A DNA stretch of 40,709 nt from Candidatus Poribacteria bacterium (GTDB lineage: Bacteria; Poribacteria; WGA-4E; WGA-3G): NCBI GenBank assembly GCA_012270865.1, contig JAAXHL010000209.1:1-40709 (forward strand), in the 5' to 3' direction. The notes under the pieces are model-generated. The model saw only the letters and a program-made list of their open reading frames with translations. It ran no database searches and was not told where the DNA came from. Position numbers and translations under genes: made by a program. Below are positions 16,596-23,651 of the stretch, piece by piece. Each line of letters opens with the position of its first letter. Position 1 is the stretch's first letter.

Positions 16596-16626
16596 CAAAA
16601 AATAGAGGCTTTCGGATGATGCCTCT
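16596..16626 (-). terminator. Intrinsic-terminator-like hairpin in the cysC leader
   Basis: On the minus strand AGAGGC (16626-16621), an 11-nt loop and GCCTCT (16609-16604) are followed by A and six T (16602-16597). It sits between the cysC promoter and the cysC start codon, so full-length transcription needs read-through or anti-termination. The space for a sensor upstream is only about 20 nt. Confidence 0.6.
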
Positions 16627-16650
16627 CTTGTCAGGTTTCGCAATATTACT

Positions 16651-16680
16651 ATTATACGCGCGGGTATAACGCAATGTCAA
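16651..16680 (-). promoter_or_regulatory. Consensus sigma-70 promoter of cysC
   Basis: Minus strand: TTGACA (16680-16675), 18-nt spacer, TATAAT (16656-16651). Both boxes match consensus fully. The predicted start is near 16644, giving a leader of about 75 nt. Confidence 0.8.
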
Positions 16681-16946
16681 CCTAAATCAGAAATATTTCG
16701 GTTGTTAGCAGAACGGCTCTCAATTTGCAATCGTCAAACGGACGCATGAGATATTAACCTTGGGCATCTCAAATGGCGATCCATAGCGCAAAAAAGAACC
16801 CCGTATAGTTGAGGTTTAGATTTCCTCGTTGTACTCTACGGAGTTCTTTTTGATTTCTGTACTGTATAATTTATTACGTCGAATTTATGTTATGATGTTC
16901 TGGGTGCGTTTGTCGCTTGAACATCCTTTCATGAAATATGCAGGGA
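16681..16946. other. Non-coding gap between cysC and the sigma-54 activator
   Basis: No gene recognised. It holds the cysC upstream region and a strong terminator hairpin (16791-16851). Confidence 0.7.
16791..16851 (-). terminator. Terminator hairpin downstream of the sigma-54 activator gene
   Basis: AAAAAGAACCCCGTA (16791-16805) pairs with TACGGAGTTCTTTTT (16838-16852 region) with one mismatch. An inner GAGG/CCTC pairing is also present. A-run and T-run flanks make it able to stop transcription in either direction; the activator gene at 16947-18050 ends about 95 nt away. Confidence 0.75.
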
Positions 16947-18050
16947 CTAACTGTCAGCGTCTTCCCATCGTGCATACCTTTGGAGCGTCCGAATGTCAAT
17001 AGCCAACGATTCGGCTGCTGCACGTAAGGATGTATATTGCTCAATACGCTTTTGAGCGACCGCACGCAGAATTTGATGTTGATTCATGTTCCCTATGTTC
17101 AAAGCATCGACTTTTCGGTCAATTCTCTGAGTATAAGAAGTACTCAAATTCTGAGACGGTTCGGGTGTCCACGTTGACAGTTCATACAGCATTGTATGTT
17201 GTGCCTCTGGTTGGAGCGTCTCCCAAATTGCGTGTTGTGTTTCCGATGGGAGCGTCCCGCAAATAGAGATGAGGACCCGAATGAACTCTGGATAAATATC
17301 ACTGAAGTCTCCGAGTTCAAGTTTATCTGTCGTCGCGAGGGCGACAGCCGTCTGGATGGTACTCCGGAGTTGCCGGATATTACCGGGCCACGCAGACTGT
17401 TTCAGACGTTTGAGTGCTTCTGTGGTAATCCCTGTAACACTTTTTTCGTATTCGGCACTGAACTCATCCATAAAAACTTTCACTAAGGGTGCGATATCCT
17501 CTGTTCGCTCGCGTAGCGGCGGGAGGTAAAGCATCATCCCCTTAAGGCGATAGTAGAGGTCTTCCCGAAACTCCTTTTTGGCGACTGTTTTGACAATATC
17601 CCTGTTTGTAGCAGCGATAATCTGAACGTCAACAGTGAGCGGTCCATTGCCGCCGAGCCGTGTGAATGTAGCAGTATCTAAGACGCGGAGAAGCATCTTC
17701 TGTGCATCCAACGACATTTCGGGTACTTCATCTAAGAAGAGGACTCCACCATTGGCGATTTCAAACGCGCCTTGCCGTTGGCGTATCGCACTGGTGAACG
17801 CACCAGCTTCATGTCCAAAAAGTTCACTCTGAAGGAGTTCAGCGGAGAATCTACCGCAGTTAATAGCGATAAATGGTTTATCACGCCTCGACCCTTTTTC
17901 GTGGATGTACCTCGCAATTCCTTCCTTACCAACGCCGGTTTCGCCTGTAATGAAGAACGGAATATTTGATTCCACGACCTTCTTGATTGTGCTATAAATC
18001 TTCTGCATCGGAGCCGATGGCAACTCAATAAATGCCGATTGCAGTTTCAT
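16947..18050 (-). CDS. Sigma-54-dependent transcriptional activator (AAA+), no receiver domain
   Basis: A 367-aa bacterial enhancer-binding protein. The AAA+ domain begins almost at residue 1: Walker A GETGVGKE (36-43), GAFTSA at 83-88 where the canonical sigma-54 contact loop is GAFTGA, Walker B GGVLFLDEVPE (about 101-111), arginine region FREDLYYRL and PLRERTEDI, and WPGNIRQL. A ~90-aa poorly conserved linker leads to a Fis-type helix-turn-helix at the C-terminus (SLRAAAESLAIDIRTLQRYARW). Lacking a sensor domain, it may be constitutive or controlled by a partner, as in PspF-like proteins. AAGGAG lies just upstream of the ATG. Targets unknown. Confidence 0.9.
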   Translation of the reverse strand: MKLQSAFIELPSAPMQKIYSTIKKVVESNIPFFITGETGVGKEGIARYIHEKGSRRDKPFIAINCGRFSAELLQSELFGHEAGAFTSAIRQRQGAFEIANGGVLFLDEVPEMSLDAQKMLLRVLDTATFTRLGGNGPLTVDVQIIAATNRDIVKTVAKKEFREDLYYRLKGMMLYLPPLRERTEDIAPLVKVFMDEFSAEYEKSVTGITTEALKRLKQSAWPGNIRQLRSTIQTAVALATTDKLELGDFSDIYPEFIRVLISICGTLPSETQHAIWETLQPEAQHTMLYELSTWTPEPSQNLSTSYTQRIDRKVDALNIGNMNQHQILRAVAQKRIEQYTSLRAAAESLAIDIRTLQRYARWEDADS

Positions 18051-18392
18051 AATGTGCTCCTTAAAGTATATTATAATATGGACGAAGAATATATTTAAGT
18101 TTAGGCAATTATAGTCCCTAAAAGCGGGTTGCGGCGTGATGCGTCATTACCAAGCGCAACCCTTTTCAGCTGATAGAAAATATAAATGCAACAGCACAGA
18201 AACCAGTTTTCCATAGCACATTGTGGTATTTCGTTTTAACGAACGTTAGTTGTTAACGCTAAACTTGGATATCAGGTTGACTTAAAATGTTCCGTTTGCC
18301 AGTCCATTATCAAATTCTGCACTTTAAGGTTAAAAACCGACAATATTTGATCAACACATTATATTTTATGGACCAATGAGGATATGACGGAT
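18051..18392. other. Non-coding gap with a CG-rich inverted repeat
   Basis: No gene recognised. GGGTTGCG and CGCAACCC (about 18126-18162) form a hairpin with a ~20-nt loop, possibly a terminator for the FG-GAP gene on the right. An AT-rich segment with TATAAT near 18070-18076 (minus strand) could be the -10 region of the activator gene, but no good -35 box is visible. Confidence 0.5.
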
Positions 18393-20138
18393 TTAATCCT
18401 GACGATTTTCGGTGATACGGATGACATCGTTCATCAGATTTTCCGTTTTTGAGAAGTCTATCGTTTGGAGGTGTCCACTTAACCACTGGACTTTAATGGA
18501 TTGGAGAGCCTCTTGTGAGCCAATACCGAAAATCAGGTTATGATCGCTGTCGGATGCGTAACTTCCGCCAGAAGTTACTTCTTTGAATCGGGTTGTTTGG
18601 TCTGTATGAACCCACACTTTTGACCCAATGCCATCGCGATTGCTTTCGGTGCCGACGAGTCGGATTTTCACCCTATTGTTTTTTCTGCCTGACATATCGG
18701 AATCGTTGCGTAAGAGGACGGGAGATTCAGCACACGTGGTAACGAGAACATCCGTTGCACCGTCGTTATTATAATCACCGACAGCCACACCGCGAGCGAC
18801 TATAGGACGTTTAAAGAACAAACCGGCTGTCTCGGATAAGTCTCTAAATTCCCCAGTGTCAGTCTTACCGAAAATCTGGCACACCTGTTTATAGGAGAGG
18901 GAGGGCGTGACCTCCGAGACGTTATCCCATACATGTCCATTTGCGACAAAAAGTTCAAGTGTTCCGTCGTTGTCCGCATCAAGGAATTGGGTTCCGAAAC
19001 CGAGTTGTGCAAAACTCGGATCGGCAAGTCCTGTCTCAAAGGTGGTCATCGTGTAGAAGTCGTCGCCATCATTGTGAAAGAGGCTGTTAATTTCTAAGGA
19101 AAAATTGGTTATGAAGATGTCCGCGCGTCCGTCGTTATCGTAATCTCCGTTGGCGATCCCCATACTCGCAGTTGCGCGGCCCTCTGAATTGTAGGCAATA
19201 CCTACTGTAACAGCGACATCAGTGAAGGTTCCGTCTCCATTGTTGCGATAAAGGAAATCTGGAACAGCATCGTTAGCGACGAAGATGTCAGGGTAACCGT
19301 CACTGTTATAGTCTGTAAAGAGGGTCCCTAATCCTTTACCTATGTTATGGAGTCCTGCCCGGGCGGTGACATCCGTGAAAGTGCCGTCCCCGTTGTTACG
19401 ATAAAGTGTATCGCTTGCCCCCGGATATTCGTGCGGCCCGCAATAGATATGGACACCTTCTAAAAAACAGGCGTGGGCGGTTTCGGGTCGGTAATCCAAG
19501 TAGTTCGCGACATAGAGATCAAGGTAGCCATCCAAATTATAGTCGCCGAAAGTTGCACTGACGCTCCAACTGCCGTCCCCGACACCTGCTTCGGATGTCG
19601 CATCTGTGAAAGTCCCGTCCCCGTTGTTCCGATAGAGTTGGTTTCTCCCGAAGTTCGTGAGATAGAGATCGGTATCGCCATCGTTGTCGTAATCTGCGGA
19701 GAGACATCCCATACCGTACCCCGAATTTTGTTGTAGCTGCGCCGCTACGGTAGCATCAATAAACGTGCCATCGCCTTTGTTACGGTAGAGGATATTTATG
19801 TGTTTAGGGTCTCTGGTATCTTGAGGCGTACTGCTGATGGTGCCGCCGTTGACGAGATAGATGTCGAGGTGTCCATCGTTATTGTAGTCGAAAAAGAGTC
19901 CACCGGAACCCATTGTTTCGGGTAAATATTTCTCTTTAGATGCACCATTGATGTGTTTAAAATGGATACCGGCTTGCTGCGTCTGTTCTGTGAAATGGAG
20001 GGTCGTCTCAGCTGCGTTCAGCACGGTGGCGCAGGTAAGAAATATAAGGCATGTCAGTAGAAGGGTTACTGTGTTGGTACCGAGCGAGAAATAACAGTTG
20101 TTTTCAACTTTCTGTATATCTGGCGTTGTTGATAGCAT
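18393..20138 (-). CDS. Secreted FG-GAP/VCBS repeat protein with ASPIC/UnbV domain
   Basis: A 581-aa protein with an N-terminal membrane or signal segment (TVTLLLTCLIFLTCATVLNA). At least seven calcium-binding FG-GAP/VCBS repeats follow, each with a DYNNDGHLDIYLVN-like calcium loop and alternating with LYRNNGDGTFTDVT units. An ASPIC/UnbV-type C-terminal domain is present (about residues 490-575: NNRVKIRLVGTESNRDGIGSKVWVH, SGGSYASDSDHNLIFGIG, IKVQWLSG). Such proteins are secreted or surface-attached beta-propellers, thought to act in adhesion. Start ATG 20138 with only a weak AAGAAG upstream. It follows the selenoprotein gene in the same direction after about 150 nt. Confidence 0.9.
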   Translation of the reverse strand: MLSTTPDIQKVENNCYFSLGTNTVTLLLTCLIFLTCATVLNAAETTLHFTEQTQQAGIHFKHINGASKEKYLPETMGSGGLFFDYNNDGHLDIYLVNGGTISSTPQDTRDPKHINILYRNKGDGTFIDATVAAQLQQNSGYGMGCLSADYDNDGDTDLYLTNFGRNQLYRNNGDGTFTDATSEAGVGDGSWSVSATFGDYNLDGYLDLYVANYLDYRPETAHACFLEGVHIYCGPHEYPGASDTLYRNNGDGTFTDVTARAGLHNIGKGLGTLFTDYNSDGYPDIFVANDAVPDFLYRNNGDGTFTDVAVTVGIAYNSEGRATASMGIANGDYDNDGRADIFITNFSLEINSLFHNDGDDFYTMTTFETGLADPSFAQLGFGTQFLDADNDGTLELFVANGHVWDNVSEVTPSLSYKQVCQIFGKTDTGEFRDLSETAGLFFKRPIVARGVAVGDYNNDGATDVLVTTCAESPVLLRNDSDMSGRKNNRVKIRLVGTESNRDGIGSKVWVHTDQTTRFKEVTSGGSYASDSDHNLIFGIGSQEALQSIKVQWLSGHLQTIDFSKTENLMNDVIRITENRQD

Positions 20139-20292
20139 TTATATCTTCTTATTCGCATTTCCATGATGTTAGTGCATTACGGAACTGCCTGATGACTCTT
20201 TTTACATCACATCAGAGCATCTTCAACCTCTTCGGGCAGTTCCGCGATGCTTGGGTTAACATCAATCGGATACGCAGTGCCATCGTTAATTA

Positions 20293-21480
20293 TCAGTCAG
20301 CAGCGGGTGCGAATGTGTCCGGATTTTCTGCCGCCGCGTCGTAATCGTCAATTAATTCGGTGATTACAGGGTTATCCCCGCAAAGTGGGCAATTCTCATC
20401 TCTATTGATTTTCATCTCACGATAGGTCATACTGAGTGCATCATAGAGGATAAGTCTACCGATCAGCGGTTCACCGATACCGATAATGTATTTAATTGCT
20501 TCGGTCGCCATCATAACACCAATTACGCCTGGGAGCACGCCCAGGACACCGGCTTCACTTCAGCTCGGCACCATTCCCGGTGGCGGTGGTGTCGGATACA
20601 TGCATCGGTAGCAAGGTCCCTCGTGCGGTTTAAAGAGCGTGACCTGTCCCTCAAATTGGAAGATACTACCGTGAACAATCGGTTTATTCATTAGTACAGC
20701 GGCATCGTTAACGAGGTAGCGTGTAGCGAAGTTATCACACCCATCGACAATCAGATCATACTCCGAGAAGATTTCCTCAACGTTGTCGGCTGTCAGACGG
20801 AGATTATAAGGTGTAATCTCGATGTCTGGATTAAGCGACTTAATCGTTGTGGTTGCGGATTGAACTTTTGGCGTACCGACGGCTTCCGTGCGGTGGAGTA
20901 TCTGACGTTGTAGATTGCTTAATTCGACGACATCGGAATCGATAATACCGAGGTGTCCGACACCTGCGGCACCGAGGTAGACCCCCGCGGGTGAACCTAA
21001 ACCGCCCGCACCGACCATTAAGACTTTAGCGTTGAGCAGTTTCGCTTGTCCCTGCTCACCGACTTCAGTCAGCATAAAATGTCGGCTATAACGATCGAGT
21101 TGCTCATGCGTCATCGGTTTATCTTGGACTGTCGGCAACCCTGCAGCCGCCCAATCGCGATAGCCGCCTGCAAGCGAGACGGTATCGGTGTACCCCATTT
21201 CCCGGAGCGATTTTGCAGCGAGAAGGGAACGCAGCCCCGCCGCACAATAGACGATGACTCTTTGATCCCGGTCCGGGATATAGTTTTCAACGGAAAATTC
21301 CAGCATTCCGCGCGTAACGTGAACAGCATTCGGGATATAACCGGCGCGATATTCGTCTTCATCACGGACATCCAGTAGAACGAAATCACTCTCTTTTTCT
21401 TGTTCGTCTTTGACATCGGCAACAGTTACTTCTGGTATTTCTGTTTTGGCTTCCTCAACAATTTCCCTATACGATTTCAT
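20293..21480 (-). CDS. moeB: Rhodanese-MoeB/ThiF-like adenylyltransferase, probable selenoprotein (in-frame TGA at 20560-20562)
   Basis: Read through one TGA this is a complete 395-aa protein. Residues 20-115 are a rhodanese domain with active-site Cys79 (VIVYCAAG). Residues 122-380 are an E1-like MoeB domain: nucleotide loop GAGGLGSP, DSDVVELSNLQRQ, VDGCDNFATRY, and zinc cysteines CYRC (290, 293) and CPLC (364, 367). The sole interruption, TGA at codon 307, falls in GMVPS-TGA-SEAGVLGVLPG exactly where homologues have their conserved Cys (Cys239 in human MOCS3). A SECIS-like hairpin follows at the right distance. MoeB homologues activate the C-terminus of MoaD/ThiS-type sulfur carriers; rhodanese supplies persulfide. 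The rhodanese is N-terminal here, whereas in MOCS3/Uba4 it is C-terminal. The alternative, a nonsense mutation or base error, cannot be excluded. Confidence 0.8.
20528..20562 (-). promoter_or_regulatory. UGA plus candidate bacterial SECIS element
   Basis: In the mRNA, UGA (20562-20560) is followed after 14 nt by CCUGGG (20545-20540), loop CGUGCU (20539-20534) and CCCAGG (20533-20528). The apical loop begins 20 nt after the UGA and has G in its second position. This fits the bSECIS consensus of a short stem with a small G-containing loop about 16-37 nt from the UGA. A lower GCC/GGU pairing is possible. Confidence 0.65.
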
Positions 21481-21551
21481 AAAATTTTTCTCCTGCCGAA
21501 AAGGAATATAAAGGTCAAGGGTTTCGGACGCTAATTCTACAAATTTCAGCC

Positions 21552-21595
21552 TTTTGCGGTTGCAAAATTATATCATATATTGCGTCCGTTGTCAA
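21552..21595 (-). promoter_or_regulatory. Consensus sigma-70 promoter of the rhodanese-MoeB gene with adjacent inverted repeat
   Basis: Minus strand: TTGACA (21595-21590), 17-nt spacer, TATAAT (21572-21567), both perfect. Immediately downstream TTTTGC and GCAAAA form a 6-bp inverted repeat with a 4-nt spacer (21567-21552), placed over the expected start site like a repressor operator. The leader is about 80 nt. AGGAG precedes the ATG. Confidence 0.75.
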
Positions 21596-22095
21596 TGTTC
21601 TTTTTCGTATTATCCAGGGTCATTCAATTTTAAGAAATTATTGGATTGGACATCTTTTTTGCAGGATCCGCTGCGAAATCTAGCGAAAATTTCAGCGTTT
21701 TTTCAAAATACATAACATATATAAAGTATAAATACCTACGAAAAGGACAACACCAAAAACGGACAATTGAATGATTCTGTTTTCTATTTTATCTTTATTT
21801 TGTTGTAGGAGCGACTTTCATTTGCCTCTAAACTGCTCTACAAAAACCAAATATTTCGCTTGAATTTTCGCCAAACATAAGGTAAACTTAAAATAAGTTG
21901 TATTGACAGGGAGCTTTGTCTCTGAACTGCTATTATCCTAAACCAAATGACCTTGAGACGCAAAAACACCAATTGGTAGAATCGCTAAACAAAAAATTAA
22001 CTGTATGTCAACCTCTCCGAAATAGAGGACGCGGATTTTGCCGTGAGTGCAGAAGGTAAGGAGTTGAACAAGGCATTTTATGGAGAATAAACAAA

Positions 22096-22163
22096 CCAGG
22101 GATATAGGATTGTTCTGGGCCGTAGCCTCCCAATCACGTGGCATGGAGCCATTTCGTCCCTGG
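22096..22163. ncRNA. Candidate structured element with a three-way junction
   Basis: CCAGGGA (22096-22102) pairs with TCCCTGG (22157-22163). Between them lie two hairpins: GATTG/CAATC (22108-22112 with 22131-22135, plus inner GG/CC pairs) and TGGC/GCCA (22139-22142 with 22148-22151). The size is tRNA-like, but there is no T-loop GTTCRANYC, so it is not a tRNA. Strand and expression unknown; it does not match a riboswitch I recognise. Confidence 0.35.
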
Positions 22164-22403
22164 CATTTATATAGTACTACACTTTGCGTAAAAGGTCAAA
22201 TAATTTTTCGTATATTTTGGTCTTTCAACAACAGAGGACACGGATTTTTGGTATAAATTTGTCTTTCTATATTATATATGTTATCATACATAAACAGGTT
22301 ATCATACACAATGTAACAGCATTTGAAAAACCGAAACACCCTTGTCTATAATACGAACTGTCCACCAGATAAATTAACAAACGTTAACCGATGAAATTCG
22401 CAT

Positions 22404-22798
22404 TTCATGAACAACTTTAAAATAAACCGAATCCATCAAGTGCCACCAAGCCAAGCAAACACTACACTTGTAGCACTTTGAAAAGAGATAGACAAAAATT
22501 AAAATTGCCCAATTGTTCACGAAAATTCCATAGACCCAGAATTCAAAAACATCATGCTCCAACGTTCTGACTGTGTTTGATCTGTTTACGAAGCACAAAA
22601 AAGAATCGTGAACAATTTCGTGAACATTTATGAACATCTTAGGAAAAAAATCATCCTGTACAGAACCTATCTCGGTCACAAACCCACGCCTTGAATGGAT
22701 TCGCAACCGCGTATACCGCGAACACGAAAATTAAACAAATCGTTAATGTTCATGAATGTTCACGAAAATCCGTGCCGTGTTCATGAAATGTTCATAAT
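22404..22798. repeat. Cluster of TTCRTGAAC motifs upstream of the two-gene unknown operon
   Basis: Copies in both orientations: 22404-22412, 22515-22523, 22605-22613, 22617-22625, 22627-22635, 22748-22756, 22758-22766, 22779-22787 and 22790-22798 (the third, fifth and last imperfect). Neighbouring copies are 10-12 bp apart, about one helical turn. Another copy (26587-26595) follows the operon. This looks like a multi-site operator, iteron or partition-type array. Confidence 0.6.
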
Positions 22799-23012
22799 TT
22801 ACGCCTTACAAACCGATTGTCCACGAAACCAGAAAACATTAACATATAGTTAATTTTTTTAGGACTTACACAGATAGGCGATAAAGGGTTCCTTACGACA
22901 AGCGGATGTCTACATTTGGAGCTTTAATTATCAAACCCACGTTAAAATGGATTCAGAAAGGCGAAACGAAAACATGTAGCGAGGGTTAGCACAAGGAGGA
23001 CTCCGCAACGGA

Positions 23013-23651
23013 ATGCTCACGGAAAGACAACAAACGGTCTTTGACTGGATAAACGACGATCTTGAACTACCGGTGTATGCCGAAGCATACAAAGGTGCAT
23101 TAGAGCAACTAAACAACAAATCATCGGGCTATATTACGTATATATCCCATACCGGAAGGGATTTGATGAATGGGCTTGCTGCTGCGGTAAACAGGATCAC
23201 GAGTGGATATGTTCAATATGTCCATCTTGTAAATGATTTCCAAGACGATTGGAAAGATGAGTGGGGAGGAGAAGGGAACGATATCAGAAAAGTTAACGAT
23301 GAAAACGGACATTTAATCCCGAATGAAATTTGTAAAAAAATAAAAAAACTGGTTGATGACCACAAAGAAGGGCGTCTCAGAGCTGAAGAGATAGATAGCT
23401 CTTTTTTTACAACTTTTTTGGATTATCCTCATAAAGATAGTATTCCGGAGGACTTATCTCAGGAATGGCGACGCGCCAGAAGGTGGTTTGTTGGTCATGC
23501 TCACTTACGTGAGAATGAGTTTTCTATAGAAACTTATGATGAAGCGGAAAAGCATTTTCAAAACCTTGATAACCTTTTATATGCCGCTGCGGGCAGTGAA
23601 CTTGAACAACTAAGGAGTATCCATGAAATCCTGGAAGAAGCCAACGAGTGA
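23013..23651 (+). CDS. Unknown 212-aa protein with RX4H motif (HEPN-like?)
   Basis: I do not recognise this family with certainty. It appears mostly helical and charged, with a conserved-looking start (RQQTVFDWINDDLELPVYAEAYKGAL), a HTGRDLMNGLAA segment (46-57), an acidic, tryptophan-containing middle and EWRRARRWFVGHAHLRENEF near residue 151-170. R157-x4-H162 fits the RX4-6H signature of HEPN ribonuclease toxins, but that motif is short and the assignment is tentative. No signal peptide or membrane segment. AAGGAGG lies 13 nt before the ATG. It overlaps the next gene by 29 nt with that gene's own AAGGAG inside this one, implying coupled expression. Confidence 0.75.
   Translation: MLTERQQTVFDWINDDLELPVYAEAYKGALEQLNNKSSGYITYISHTGRDLMNGLAAAVNRITSGYVQYVHLVNDFQDDWKDEWGGEGNDIRKVNDENGHLIPNEICKKIKKLVDDHKEGRLRAEEIDSSFFTTFLDYPHKDSIPEDLSQEWRRARRWFVGHAHLRENEFSIETYDEAEKHFQNLDNLLYAAAGSELEQLRSIHEILEEANE

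Larger units (their letters stand above)
21600..23012. other. 1.4-kb AT-rich region without a recognisable gene
   Basis: Open frames here are short and read as low-complexity nonsense. It contains a GTAGGAGCGACTTT fragment (about 21804), a folded element at 22096-22163, an AGAGGACRCGGATTTT repeat (about 22023 and 22234), direct repeats GTTATCATACA (about 22270-22310), the TTCRTGAAC motif cluster (22404-22798), a lone AGGACTTAC end (22861-22869), and a ~25-nt imperfect direct repeat beginning CAAACCCACG (about 22678 and 22933). It may be the regulatory or decayed flank of the operon that follows. Confidence 0.6.

Noticed and set aside
20293..20538. Separate small gene starting with GTG at 20538
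   Set aside because: It begins in the middle of the conserved MoeB C-terminal segment and continues the same frame as the upstream part across one TGA; it is the end of one protein.
21938..22144. 68-codon minus-strand frame
   Set aside because: It crosses the three-way-junction element and repeat words; no domain or ribosome site supports translation.
22096..22163. tRNA gene, including a possible selenocysteine tRNA
   Set aside because: It has a 7-bp closing stem, but no T-loop consensus, no D-arm consensus and no long variable arm.
22374..22706. 110-codon minus-strand frame upstream of the unknown module
   Set aside because: Composition is that of AT-rich non-coding DNA; it runs through the TTCRTGAAC array, has no convincing ribosome site and resembles no family.
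22096..22800. CRISPR array
   Set aside because: The repeated units are only about 9 bp, occur in both orientations and lack regular spacers of constant length; no cas genes are present.
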